Shown: positions 51,101 through 63,425, counted from the first letter of the stretch. The stretch is 64,000 nt of DNA from Viscum album (GCA_963277665.1 OY728125.1:1716300889-1716364888), one strand, 5' to 3'. Program-made: numbers and translations. The notes: a model not told the origin generated them from the sequence alone.

Positions 51101-53570
51101 AATAAAAATACCTTCCACAGAATCAAGGAGGCTGTCCTAGTCCCTTAGAAAGGTAAGAGGCCTATAATATTTCCTGGATCATTGCTGGGAGTTATAGAAT
51201 TTAGTATTTTCTTCACCATCATTTAGCTATTTAATTTTGAAAATTTGTTTTCTAATTTTTTATTTGATGTTGATCTTAGAAAAAAGTTTAGTAGAAATAT
51301 TAATTTCCTACTGGGGGATAGAATTGAAATTGGAGCTAGTATTGTTATTATGAATTTTGGAGAATACCTATTCTAGAAGAAGGATGTCATTGTCCATTTT
51401 TTTTCTATTTTTATCTACACCACTACTTAAGGACTTGATTCAGATTTTTTTTAGTTTATTGGGAAATGAAAAAAGAAACATTTAAAATTTTCATTATAGA
51501 TTGTGAATTTTTTATAATGTTTGCACATTTAGGGTCTGAAGTCCAAGTGATGTTAAATATAAAAGGTAAAAGTGGCTTAGTGACATTGAGAAAGAAGTTG
51601 AACATGATAGGATGATAGTCATAGGTAATTTTAGGAAGGGTGATTCCACAGATGTTGTCCCATTTGTCAATATCTAGAGAATTAGTGAAAGTTATGTATA
51701 ATTTATTATCAACCATCATATTTTAATGTTTTCTATACCATGTAAATTTGGCACAAGTGAGATTAACTTCAATAAGATTATTATCCTCTATAGAGGATTT
51801 AAATTCCCTTGGTGAAATAGTGGAGTGTGAGGTACCCATTTACTCACTAGGGAAAATAATGGAATTAAAGTCTCCTACAACAAACCAAGGATCATGAATT
51901 TTATTACTAAGCTGGGTGAGTTTATACCAAAGGGGCCGTCTATTTTTGTATCTATTTTTGGCATATATAAAAGTAGAGTAAATATGTGATTTCTCAAAGA
52001 TAAAGTCCCAAATCAAATATTTCTCAAAAATACTAAAAATATTAACATTCTATTGAGAATCATGAACCTAGATCTAGAGTGTTTTAACAGATGTGACATT
52101 ATTATATGATCGTAAAAAAGAAAAACCAAATTGTAAAAGTTGAAAAATTGAGAAGAACAATTAATTTTCAGTTCAACAATTGCAAAAATTTTATAATGAT
52201 GATTATTGATAAGCCTTTTGAAGAAATTAAAGGTGTCAGGGTTTGCTATACCCAAATAATTCCAAAAGAAAATATTCATTAAAACATGTTCCTGGGGTGT
52301 GATATCCCTTTTTTAATATTCCCAAAGCTCTTATTTCTATTTGATATTCTAGTAGTGTTGGCCTTGTTTGGATTATTTTTCTTCACCTACTTGCTCATAG
52401 AAGAAATAGAGATAATGTTAGTAATACCTGCACTATCTTATATAGATATTGGATCACCCATTTTTGTGTTTGAAGGTAAAACCAGTTGTCTATTAGGAGA
52501 AATCAATGGAATATTCTTCTGGATAACCAATTCAGTATTTAATGTGGAGACATTAGAGGCTACAATGAAGTGTGATTTAGTTGTGTCATCAATTAACTAC
52601 TTATTTACATTGTCAAAATAAAAAATTAAGTTACTGGAGGTACATGAAACATCTATAGAATTAGTGTTGTTGTCCTTCTTGGACTGCTTATTTCAAATAA
52701 TCTCACGATTGATTATAGTAATGTTGGTATTTTTAATACTGTGAGATGCAAAGAGTGTGCTACTATATTCAACATGGGTAGTATTGTCAACATTTTTGTT
52801 CTGTTACTCACTCAGTGGGGGATTTGGGATAGAATGAATACATTTTTTATCAGACTACCTAGTTCTAATAGTTTCATGAGTGATCAAATTAGTGTTGGTG
52901 TTTTCAGTACTAAGAGTTGCAGTCAGTGAGTAGATGCAATCAGATTTGACATCTGTGTCCACCAATGTGCTCTGTTAATCCCTTGGTGTGAGTTTTGGGG
53001 GACCAATGTTCATTTCAATCAAATCCCCAGTGGGGTACACTGGAGTATGAGATTTACATGTCAGCTCTATAAGAGGAATCCTTAAAGGATTAATATACTT
53101 CACTAGGTTTCAAGGGGTGCTCAGGTTGGAATCTGAAGTCATAACATTAGGTTCTATTTTGGACTGTTTAAGGACCTCCATGAAATTTTCTTCAATTTCC
53201 TTAATTATACATTGGTATTTAGTTTAATTTTCATGTCCATCAACTAAATCAGCCCAATATTTTTCAACTTCAACCCCTATGGGATTCACACTCTTGGATT
53301 TGATAATACATTTTTCATTCTTCTTCCTAGATGGTTCTTGTTTATCTAGGGCATGGACTTTATCTTTGTTTTTAATTTTGTTCTTGGTCCATTCAATACC
53401 ATTTGGTTGGGAAGCCTGTTTGTGCACTACCCCAAAATTTAGAATTGAGTATCCTATGATTTTGAAATACTCACAGAAAGGGGGATTTATATCATATTCA
53501 ATCTTCACTTCATCCCTATAATCATTATCATTAAATGAAATGTAAGTGTTTGTCATTATTCTTGATCTAG
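48105..53570 (-). mobile_element. L1-type LINE inserted in the R6 5' LTR
   Basis: Absent from the R6 3' LTR. On the minus strand it runs from an ORF1 C-terminal part (53592) through endonuclease, RT, a zinc-binding tail and RNase H to an A-rich end (T-rich plus strand at 48106-48118). The order and the RNase H domain fit plant L1-clade LINEs. ORF1 lacks its N-terminal part, so the copy is probably 5'-truncated, as is usual. Target duplications could not be defined with certainty. All frames are broken. Confidence 0.88.
48157..52279 (-). pseudogene. LINE ORF2: endonuclease, reverse transcriptase, RNase H
   Basis: Starts with an APE-type endonuclease (52279-52013, MNIFFWNYLGIANPDTFNF then AIVELKI, compare WNCRGLGNP...xVETK). 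The endonuclease end is at 51456-51719 (SLDIDKWDNICGITLPKIT then DYHPI). RT blocks include LIPEMENTDEIHLFRPISL (near 50790-50730), RKGDPLSTILF (near 50345-50380, the GDPLSP motif) and YVDN (near 50219-50250) in place of the catalytic YADD. GLGIKNLNFFNDSL at 49678-49720 is the post-RT W..GGLGI motif. A zinc-binding tail CHFCNHRQE...HLFLYC is at 49041-49105. RNase H at 48157-48372 has HTYRKENKIADGLTNMGS. It is split by many stops and shifts. Confidence 0.87.
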
Positions 53571-53592
53571 GCAGTATAAAATTCAAATGCAA
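52290..53592 (-). pseudogene. LINE ORF1 C-terminal part (nucleic-acid binding)
   Basis: The open stretch 53224-53592 (122 codons) contains PPFCEYFKIIGYSILNF, the plant L1 ORF1 zinc knuckle (CX2CX4HX4C) in which three of four metal ligands are replaced (Phe, Tyr, Phe). It is followed by a basic stretch. Downstream, about 0.9 kb up to ORF2 has no readable motif. The first codons of 53592 may already be LTR or LINE boundary sequence, since the left part of ORF1 is missing. Confidence 0.7.
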
Positions 53593-53659
53593 TAGTTGTA
53601 ATTTTTAATTACGTATAATAAATTTGTAGAATTTCTACATCTATTTAGAAATTGGATTT

Positions 53660-55310
53660 CCAAATAAAATTAATTAATTTGGTGAATTAATTAATTATAT
53701 AATTTTGAAATTGTGAGATTAAGGGATTCTTGAATGAGATAATAAATTGGAGAATTAATTTTGAGTTTTTGGGATTTGTGAATTTGATAATTAATTTTGG
53801 GAAATAATTATGTAGTTATTGATATTGTTGGACTTGATTAATTAGTTGTAGAATTAATTAATGATAATGGTTGGGATAATGAAATTTTTAATTGGGATAA
53901 TTAATTATTGAATTAATTAAAGTGAGTTAGAGAGTGTTGAAATTGAATAATTAATTGAAGAATTAATTATTTATATATTGAAGTTGTTGAATAGAGATAA
54001 TTAATTATATAATTAATTATTTAATATTGAGTTGTTTCATTGAGATAATTAATTTTAGAGTGAATTATGTGATATTGAATTGAAATTTGAGATAATTAAT
54101 TGTAGAAATAATTATGTGATATTTAAATGTGATTTGAGATAATTAATTGTAAATTACATATAGGCCAATGATGCCTTGAATTAGGATAATTAATTATAGA
54201 ATAATTATAAGATATTGACATCATGAATTGATATTATTAATGGTATATTAATTATGAGATTTGGAAATTGTGGGTGTGATTATTTAATAGTTAAATTAAA
54301 TAATATGATTAATGATGGGAGTGAAGGTAATTTATCAATAGGTGAATTAATTAATGAGGATTATAGTGTTAATGAGATTGGTAGAGTTAGATTAATTAAT
54401 TAGAAAATTAATTAATGAGGATTTTTGTGTTATTACAATTGATAGATAATTAATTGATGAACTAATTTTGACATATTTATATTTGGGAATTTAGATAATT
54501 CAATGTAGAATTAATTATGAAATACTGAGATCGTGAGTGAGATAATTAATTGTGGGTCTAATTATTAGATTTGGAGTTTTTCGATGTTTATTCATTAATT
54601 TATGAATTAGTTAATGGTATTGATATACTTAATTAATTAGGGAAATTAATAATGGGGATTTATGTGATAAACTAACTATTGAATTAGAAATAGAATTGGA
54701 GGAAAATTAATTATTGAATTGTCAAATTATAAATTTTGACTTATTAATTGATGTATTAATTATTAGATGTCATGTTGTGAAATGATTAATTAATTGTTAA
54801 ATTAATTAATGGACTTTATATGGTTAATTAATTATTTAATTAATTAATGAATTTGAAGTGAAAAATTAAGTTATGAATTAATTGAAGATATTTTTATGAT
54901 TAATTAATTGTGGAAATTGATTAATGAAATCGATGTGAATAATTAATCATTGGTTCAATTAATGGAGATTGGTTTTGATTAATTAATTGGTGAATTAATT
55001 AATGGAAATTAATTGACGAATTAATTAATTATCGAATTAATTAATGTTATTGATGTGATCAGTAAAATTTGGAGATAACTAATGAAAGTGATGTGACTAG
55101 TTAATTATTTGGTTAAATAATTGATTTTTTTTGATTAATTACTTGTTAAATTAATTAAGAATATTTTTGTGATTAATTAATTATTGAATTAATTAATGAG
55201 TTTGACATGATTAATTAGTTTTTGAATTAATTAATGGAACAATGTGATTATTGAATTGTTATATTCTGATTAATTAATTGTTAAATTAATTAATGTTACA
55301 TTGTAATGTG
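53660..55310 (+). repeat. TTAATTAATT-type palindromic array, unit about 38 bp
   Basis: About 1.65 kb of quasi-tandem units of the form TAATTAATTGTTGAATTAAT, then TAATG and a variable spacer such as GAATTTGATGTGAT. Several clean units are exactly 38 bp (for example at 54788, 55130 and 55180). Each unit centre is a near-perfect palindrome. The left part (53700-54200) uses a related GATAATTAATTGTAGAATTA form with a TATTGA spacer. Confidence 0.85.
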
Positions 55311-55399
55311 AAATGTGATAAGGGTTTCATGTTGATTAATCTAGATTTTTTTGAAATATAGGAAATTGTGATATCTGTGATATATTGTCAATGATTTAG

Positions 55400-55740
55400 A
55401 AATGGGGTGATAGACATGACCTTTTACACCCTTGATATATATTTATGATTGATAAAAGTGGTGTAAGATAGGGAATGATTCTATAAATACTCATAGTGTT
55501 ATAGAAATGACATTCTACACCTATGATATACATATGTATGATTGATAAATGGGGTGTGAGACAAGGAATGATGCTCAAAATACTCATGGGGTTATAGACA
55601 TGGAATTCTTACACCCATCATGTGTGAAAATATTATCGTATGGGACATGGGCTAGGGAACTAAATACCCATGGGGTGTGAGGTAGGGATTGATGCTCCAT
55701 ATACTCACAAGGGTGCTGCACAAGACGTTCTACACCAATT
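55400..55740 (+). repeat. ~93-bp tandem repeat, 3-4 copies
   Basis: Starts GGGGTGATAGACATGA (55404), GTGTTATAGAAATGACATTC (55497) and GGGGTTATAGACATGGAATT (55589), each followed by ACACCC or ACACCT, TGATTGATAAA and AAATACTCAT. A matching set lies at 61135-61470 in the 3' LTR. Confidence 0.8.
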
Positions 55741-56528
55741 TATTAACATTAAACTATGGATCCAATTGGAAGTATATGAAATGAATTAAATGGATAATGA
55801 AATACCTTGTGATATAATGATTTTTAATTGAATTTAATAAATGGTTTAGACTCTAGCATGAACCGAAGTAGGTATTGATATATATGTGTCCATGGGAACC
55901 CTGGGTGAATTTGAAGTTAAATTAAGGATAATTGAATAAATGTAAACTGTTCACCTTATTTGTTGTATTTTATTCTTTATACAATGACATAAAATTTTAT
56001 TGACTAGATTTTGATTAGACACTTTTTTTGTGGTGGCCTACTGAGTTGTACTCACACCCAACTCGGGCTGCCTGATCAGTACTCAAAAAGACATTTCTTT
56101 TTCTTGATAGGTTAAGGGAAAAGGCCCTGAGTTAGATGGATGAGTTGAGTTGGATCTAGATGAGGGAACGAGATATGGTTTGGAACCCTCTTGGGAGTTG
56201 TCACTATCTTTATTTTCAGTTTCCATTTTAGACACGAGACATGTACTTCAGCATGACATGTTTTCTATTTCTATTGGATATCATATTTCTTGCATTGTTA
56301 ATCTTGATATATTGATGATATTTATCATTATATATGCCTCTACTATTTTATATTTATTTCCTCTAGTATTTTAATCTGAAAAAATAGGGTATAGTCTCCC
56401 CATTATTGGCTTATAAGACCCTCACTACTAGTCATCAACCTCTAGAATATGGGGAGGTGCACCATAGGTCATGTGGTGATCCGGATAGGGGAACCAGTGC
56501 GTGGAACACGAGTTGAGACATTACAAAG

Positions 56529-56540
56529 TGGTATCAAAGG
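56529..56540 (+). other. R6 primer binding site, tRNA-Met (degraded)
   Basis: TGGTATCAAAGG, three bases after the LTR end, is a near match to the initiator tRNA-Met complement seen intact in R1. Confidence 0.8.
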
Positions 56541-58040
56541 TTGTTTTATTTTCATCTTATTTTATATTATTGTTTGGGAAGGATGGATAGTAGACTAGGA
56601 AGAGTCGGGGCATGGTTATGAGATCGTGCATAGGAGTAACTACCCCATGTATGGGGGAGAATCCATGTACGCATGGCGGGATTTTTTTAATGCTATTTTC
56701 TATAATAGTTGAATATTATTTCCACATGGGTGATGCACATGTGAAGTGATGTGATTAATATTTCTAAGATTTATTGGGATTTACTTGTGGCCTAGAATGA
56801 GATGATCTTTGAGTCTTCATTCATCATTCTAGACATTGAGGATTATTTTTTGAACATGAATCATTTTAAGAACCCATGTCGAAATTATATTTTGGTATGT
56901 TGATGAACATGAACTATTTTTCCTTGCTTGTGAAATAGAACGAAGAATGGTGCCTAACATTAAATTGAGAAATATATTAAAATGATTCAAGGTGAGAATA
57001 AATGGGTGTCTAAATGATAAACTTGAATAAGGAGAATATGTTTACCCTTTTTAATGGGGACCTAGATGCTGGATGGTTGAGGGTAGAGATAGTGTCGCTG
57101 TTTTGACCATGTGGTGGGAGAAGGGGGGAAATACTTGATTTAGTTTTATGTAAATCATTCTTGTCAACTATGTAAATGTTATGAATTATTAATTCATTGT
57201 GTTGATTATTTGGCCCCTCATGTGGGTGATTTGGGTAGTGAGAATGCACTAGTTTTAAAATCCAGTTGGAGGTTTTGTGAGGAACCATTTGGTTTTACAT
57301 CAGCATGGTAGGAAAATGGAAGGCAGAAAAAGAGCATGACTTTTGACAGATTAATATGTTTTTGTAGTGAGAGATAACATCAGTGATGGGTGATTTTTAT
57401 TGTTATTCACTAATAACTTCTTAGCGTACTTTTAACTAGTGATGATCATGTCCCTTACCTTGTCATCATCTCGGGTATGCTGTGAAAGATCTAGATTTAT
57501 GGCTAGCTACATGAATGTGTTTTGGTTATATATGGAGCCTCTTAGAGGTTTTTCTTATGATGCGACATATGTGGACACTGAAGGTGGAAGGTACACCTTA
57601 AAAATTTTACAAAATAGGATCTCAAGATAGAAAAGAGGCCAATGAATACTATGGGTTCTGAACTCAGATGTTGGGAATGGGTTGAGGTTGATGTTTATTT
57701 GTTCTCCTGTAAAAGGATAAAAGGACACACCCTAGTTTTATGGTTTAAATTGTTATTGAATAAGGGGCCATAGTGGTTTATATTATTGAAAAAATAGTGT
57801 TAACGACCCTCAAAATGTGGGGAGAGATGTGTTAGTTGTAGATGTATGGACCAGGAATTTGTGTTAGAAGTGGAGGCATCATAATTGTAAAGGGGAACCC
57901 ATAAGTTTCATGTTTAAATTCATCAGGAAAGGCTAGGTGGGACTTAGAGGTTGTGGATGTATGTCCTTTCAAAGCAGTTTTTGTTAGAAAGAGTAAGTGC
58001 TAATGTTAGATTATATTCTTTCATTTAAGGTAAATAGTGA
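56541..58040 (+). pseudogene. R6 internal region, mostly non-coding; gag trace
   Basis: An ATG near 56948 in the position expected for Gag (ATGGTGCCTAACATT), and a WWEKGG-like trace near 57107 resembling the Gag WW motif, are the only hints of coding. The open frames at 57010-57288 and 57439-57630 match nothing I know. Most of gag, protease, RT and integrase are missing, consistent with a large internal deletion. Confidence 0.45.
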
Positions 58041-58049
58041 GTTGGAAAA

Positions 58050-58260
58050 CACGTTGGGTATGTTTTGGATGTTGATCTCGAAACTGATGCTTACTTTGAG
58101 GAGCATCTAATATGTGTATATGATCATGGTGAGAAAGAGGTATGTGGAGAGAGACTGTTTCGATCATTTGTATATTGTGGAAATTTGGGTGTGCACAAGA
58201 GTAAACATGGTAGAGAGAATAAGATATGATGGATCAGTGGCGAAATATCTTTTACATGGA
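58050..58260 (+). pseudogene. R6 integrase tail / chromodomain-like remnant
   Basis: Reads VLDVDLETDAYFEEH, CVYDHGEKEVCGERLFRSFV, then NLGVHKSKHGREN and KI before a stop. This fits the end of a Ty3/gypsy Pol (HVLDxExxExxxTYEExPVxILDRxEKxLRxKxIxLVKVLWRNxGVxExTWExEDxM). The polypurine tract follows within 80 bp, as it should. Confidence 0.65.
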
Positions 58261-58305
58261 ATCTTATAAGTTCTAGGGAGTAAATATCATGGAAGAGTTG
58301 TTATA

Positions 58306-58317
58306 AGGTGGGGAGAT
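58306..58317 (+). other. R6 polypurine tract
   Basis: AAGGTGGGGAGA immediately before the 3' LTR start TGTAATATTC. Confidence 0.75.
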
Positions 58318-58812
58318 TGTAATATTCTATATTTTTCCATGGGTGTAGTATGATTAAGGGGTGATTTTTTGATATAGAGAAGATACTCATTATGGACCCA
58401 ATTCATAAGGTGAATTATTTTGGGTAGACCCTATGAATTTAATCCACAGCTTGAATTAATTCACAACATGAAAATTTAAACCCCCTGTAAATATTTTTAC
58501 CACATTTTGACAAGTAATGAAAGTAGTTTTCCCCACATGTCTACATGTCACGAAACTATATTACACACCCTATAACTAGTTTGAACCACACATCAACATG
58601 ACATGAAATTGGTTTTCACAACTATTAGACATGTCATGAAAATAAATTACACAATTTTTAGTTTCTTTATAATGTTTTTAAGGTTTGAGATGTGATTTTG
58701 GGGGAAAATAGAATGAATGGGGGGTCACCTATATGAAGCCTCTAGAGCCACGTAACCCTAGATGCATAACTCCATCTCCACTATAGATCATCCTTAGACC
58801 CCCCCTCTATGC

Positions 58813-58820
58813 TATAAATA
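58813..58820 (+). promoter_or_regulatory. R6 3' LTR TATA-like box
   Basis: TATAAATA lies 0.5 kb inside the LTR, followed by a pyrimidine-rich leader. The 5' LTR equivalent (near 47570) has decayed to CTACTAAAAAGA. Confidence 0.5.
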
Positions 58821-59404
58821 CTATTTTCACCTTCTCCTTAGATAAAACCTCCTCCACACACCTCTTCCTCAGACATAAACCCCACTATGCACCACTTTCT
58901 TCAATCTAAGACCCACTGTGCACATTCTGAATATGGGTGTTCTTATCATTTAAATCTATATTTATCTTTTTATCATATTCTCATATAAAATAAATATTAC
59001 TATTGGATATAGATATAGATTTACTAAATATAGATACAGGCTTGTTGGATCATAATCTAGATTTTTTGAATCAAGAGCTATGATTTTTCTATCTAGATCT
59101 AGATTTTTTGAATCTTGGTTTGGGATTATTGCATACATATCCAGATTTTTTTGAATGTATATATAGGCTTAATGGTTTTTGATATATATTTAAGAGATCA
59201 TGTTTTATTTAATAGTGAATTTAGGTTTTGGATATAGATCGTGTTCATCATCATGTTCTTAGTTGATCTCATCAAATTGGGAATATATGTTGGTAAGCGG
59301 TCTTCACTATTCTTGAGGTGGGTGGTCTAAAATTCAAATACCATATTCCTGATTATTAATTTTATATATATTAGTTAGAGTATTTATATATATTTTTAGC
59401 AATT

Positions 59405-61010
59405 GGATTCCCTAATAGAATTAATTAATTTACTAAATCAACTATTTATGAAATTGTGAAATTGTAATATTTAGGGATTTTTGTATGAGATAATTAATTG
59501 GAGAATTAAATATGAGTTTTTTGGATTTATTAATTAATTGTGGGAATTAATTATAATTTAATTAATATTTTTAACTTGATTAATTAATTGTAGAAATTAT
59601 TAATGAGAATGGTTGGGATTATGTAATTTTTAATTGGGATAACTAAATGTTGAATTAATTATGGAAAGATAGAGATTATTGAAATTGAATAAATAATTGA
59701 TGAATTAATTATTTATAAATTGTTGTTTTTGAGTAGGGATAATTAGTTGTATTTAGAATTATGTGATACTGAGTTGTTTCTTTGAGATAATTAAATGTAT
59801 AATTAATTATGTGATTTTTATTTTTGATTTGAGATAATTAATTTTATAATTAATTATGTGATATTGATTTGTGATTTGAGATAATTAATTATAAAATTAA
59901 TTACTATATAACGAAGTCTTGAATTTAGGTAATTAAGGGTAGATTAATTATGAGATATTTACACCATGGATTGAGATAATTGTTGGTATATTAATTATGA
60001 GATATGGAAATTAGGGGTGTGATTCTTTAGTTGTTAAATTAAATATTGGGATTAATGAAGGGAGTAAAGGAAACTAATTAATTGGTGAATTAATTAATGC
60101 GTATTATTATATTAATGAATTTGAAGGAGTTAAATTAATTAATTGGAAATTAATTATTGTGGACTATTGTGTTTTTAAGATTGATAGATATTTAAATAAT
60201 GAAAGAATTGTGAGACATTAATAATGGATAATTGAGGAAATTAATTGTAGAATTAATTATGAAATATTGTGATCATGAAAAAGACAATTAATTGTGGGAT
60301 TGACTATGGGATTTTGAGTTTTGTGATGTTAATTAATTAATCGATGAAATAATTAATTGGATTTACATGCTTAATTAATTGTAGAAATTAATTTAGGGGA
60401 TTTATGTGACAAACTAATTATTTAATTAGTAATGGAATCAGAGGATAATTACTTATTGAGTTAATTATTGAATTATTAAATTATAAATCATGAATAATTA
60501 ATTCGTGAAATAATTATTAGATGTTAAGTTTTGAAGTGATTAATTAATTGTTGAATTAATTAACGGAGTTGAAGTGAGAGATTAATTGATGGATTAATTT
60601 AAAGAATTGTTGTGATTAATTACTTTTGTAAATTAATTAATGAAATTGATGCGATTAATAAATAATTTGTTTGAATAATAGAAATTGGTTATTATTAATT
60701 AATTTTTGAATTAATTTAATATAAATTGAGGTATTTAATTAATTTCTTAATTAATTAATATTCAATTTAATTAATGTTATTGATGTGATTTGTTAATTGT
60801 TCAGTTAACTAATAAATGTGATGTGAATATTTAATTTTGGGATTAAATAATGGAATTTGTGTGATTAATTAGTATTGAATTATTTAATAAGATAGTTTTG
60901 ATTAATTAATTATTTAATTAATTAATGATTTTGATGTGATTAATTAATTGTTGAATTAATTAATGAAAAAAATGTGATTATGAAATTATTATATTTTGAT
61001 TAATTGATTG
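59405..61010 (+). repeat. TTAATTAATT-type array, 3' LTR copy
   Basis: The same ~38-bp organisation as 53660-55310, with the same left-to-right change of unit type. Individual units have diverged or been lost independently in the two copies. Confidence 0.85.
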
Positions 61011-61134
61011 TTAAATTATTTATTGTGACATTATGATGTGAAATGTGATAATGGGGTTAATGTTGATTAAACTTGATTGTTGTTAAATATGAGAAATTGT
61101 GATATTTTTGATATACTGTGAATGATTGAGAAAT

Positions 61135-61470
61135 GGGGTGATAAACACGATGTTCTACATTGATGGTATACATGTATGATTTATAAAGGGGTGTGAGATA
61201 GGAAATGATTCTCCAAATACTCATGGGGTGATAGACATGACATATCAAACCCATGATATATATATATATATATATATATGATTTATTAATGAGGTTTAAG
61301 ACATGGACCAAATCTCCAAATACTCATAGGGTGATAGACATGTCATTCTACACACAACATGCATGAAAATATTATTGTATGGGACTAAGACTCCAAATAC
61401 CCATGGTGTATGAGATAGGAACCAATTCTTCAAATACTCATGAGGGTTCTAGGCATGAAATTATACACCC
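61135..61470 (+). repeat. ~93-bp repeats, 3' LTR copy
   Basis: Units starting GGGGTGATAAACACGATGTT (61135) and GGGGTGATAGACATGACATA (61226), with a later copy at about 61328, correspond to those at 55400-55740. Confidence 0.75.
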
Positions 61471-62262
61471 ATTTATTAACATCTGAATATGGATCCAATT
61501 TTTGGTATATGAAATGAATTAAATGGATAATGAAATACCATGTGATATAATGATTTTGAATTTAATATGATAAATGGTTCAGACATTGGAATGGGTTGAA
61601 GAATGTATTGAGATAAAGGTGTCCATGGGAACCCTGGGGAGATTATGTGGTTATATAAAGGATAATTGAATAAATGTAATATTTTTACTGAATTACTTGT
61701 ATTTTATTTTTTATTCAATTGTATACACATTTATGGACTTGATTTGTTTTATATGCCATCAGTTGCGGCCTATTGAGTTGTACTAAAACCCTACTTGGGA
61801 TACCTGATTGGTACCTGAATAGACATTGTGTTTTCTAGATAGGTTAAGGAAAAATCCCCTGAGTTAGTTGGCTGAGTTGGGAGGGAGCTTGATGAGGGAA
61901 CTAGGCGTGGTTTGGGAACCCCTTGGGAGTTGTCAATGTAATTATTTTTAGTTTCCATTTTAGAAAATTGACACATACTTCGTGAGGGCATGTTTTCTAT
62001 CTCAATTGGATATTGTATTTCAAGAATTATTAATCTTGAGATATTGGTATTGTTTATCATTATATATGCTTCCTCGATTTTATATTTATTTTCGCTGGTG
62101 TTTTACTATGATAAAGGAGGGTATAATATCTCCACGACTAACTTAACATACCCACGCTATTAGTCAACAACCTGTGGCGTATATGTAGTAATGCCTGAGG
62201 TCATGTGGTGGTCTAGCTCGGGGCACCGGTGTGTGGAACCTAGGTCAGGACATTATACTTAT

Positions 62263-63425
62263 AAGATTCTAGGTCCACCATGTGAGGAATAAATTTTGGT
62301 TTATCCCCAACATCCTAAATTAATACCCCATTATTTTGAAAAATATGTTTCATTAAAATTATTTGTGAGGTTATCTTAGACCACGATTTTATATATTTAT
62401 GTTATAGTACTACTACCCAAAATTTTACCCCATGGAAAAAATAATTCATTCTTTTGTACACACAATCATCATGAAGCAGTATAACATAATAAAAGAGCCC
62501 ATTATTTTTATAATTTTCTACAATAATTATTCCACCCCTTAATAAATATCCAATTCCAATTTATGACCTATATTAAAATCATTATGGGATATTTAAAATA
62601 ACATTACTACATTTACAACCCAAACTCATTACATACTAGTACCTATTGAAAAGTCCATCATAAAAATATCTTTGATACCATTTATTTATGACTCAGTTAT
62701 ATTAGAACTCCCCCTTAAGCATTAAATGAGAAAAAACCATGGCCTAAAAAAAGTACTCTATTAATAAATGAGATAGAAACCAAAATAAATAATATGTAAA
62801 AAATTATGGGATGTATTATACTTCAGTAACAATCTAAAAAAACACAATTCATCACCAATGATAAGAAAATTATTTTAACTTCTAAAAACATCGAATATGA
62901 TTTACCAATGTATGAGATTTCATTTAATGAAAAATATGTTTTTATTAATTCAAAAATAGTAGTCATATGATACTAAAAATAGTATAATAAATGAATAAAT
63001 AGGTCTAAAAACCATTAAATTTAGTAATAAAATTAAGAAATAATTTTACATGAATTATCCAAAAAAATTAGATAAGAATCATCCACTTATATCTTAATGA
63101 GGAAAATTTAATTGAATGGAATGTTTAGGGGTAATTATGATGATTAAAAAGGGGTATTTCGGTGATTTTTAGTATAAATGTAGATTTTTTATTATAGTTC
63201 ATGGTTATTTAATCTACACATTACAATAAATTCCTTACTGTCCTTTACATTAAAAATTTAATAGTTATCTTTCATTATTATTTAACCATGTTGATAATTA
63301 TTCATCACGTACTACCTATGTTTTTAAAATGAATTGTGGGAAAATTCTTACTATACTGTACATGATAATTTTAAATAACTCCAAAAATCTCTCTCAAATA
63401 CAATACAAAACCTAGATTTCTAAAA
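62263..63425. other. Unassigned AT-rich flank
   Basis: Right flank of R6. No open frame or protein block found. A minus-sense purine tract AAGGGGGAGTTC near 62710 could be an old polypurine tract, but no LTR could be matched beside it. Confidence 0.4.

Larger units (their letters stand above)
53571..56525 (+). repeat. R6 5' LTR, right part
   Basis: Resumes alignment with the 3' LTR at AAAATTCAAAT (compare 59331) and runs to GAGACATTACA, three bases before the primer site. It contains the 38-bp array, the ~93-bp repeats and a final block shared with 61740-62257 (for example CCTGAGTTAG near 56128). Confidence 0.9.
47110..62257 (+). mobile_element. R6, non-autonomous (LARD-like) Ty3/gypsy element
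   Basis: A plus-strand element with a perfect 5-bp duplication, cttat (47105-47109 and 62258-62262). The LTRs are 3.94 kb each once the LINE is removed from the left one, and the internal region is only 1.8 kb. A tRNA-Met-type primer site, a Gag-position start and an integrase C-terminal remnant show Ty3/gypsy origin, with most of gag and pol missing. Both LTRs carry the same three tandem arrays, so these pre-date insertion. Confidence 0.9.
58318..62257 (+). repeat. R6 3' LTR (3.94 kb)
   Basis: A full-length partner of the interrupted 5' LTR, ending GGACATTATA and followed by the cttat duplication. It contains a TATA-like TATAAATA (58813), a decayed 21-bp array (59000-59170), the TTAATTAATT array (59405-61010) and ~93-bp repeats (61135-61470). 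Confidence 0.92.

Noticed and set aside
52286..52621. 111-codon hydrophobic plus-strand open frame
   Set aside because: Antisense to the LINE between ORF1 and ORF2; hydrophobicity follows from AT-rich composition.
53279..53521. 80-codon plus-strand open frame with a signal-peptide-like stretch
   Set aside because: Exactly antisense to the LINE ORF1 zinc-knuckle region.
53660..55310. CRISPR-like array (regular short palindromic repeats)
   Set aside because: Units run directly into each other with short, related spacers, lie inside a plant LTR and recur in its partner LTR; no cas genes.
61791..62060. 89-codon minus-strand open frame
   Set aside because: Lies in the terminal block of the R6 3' LTR, which is non-coding and shared with the 5' LTR.
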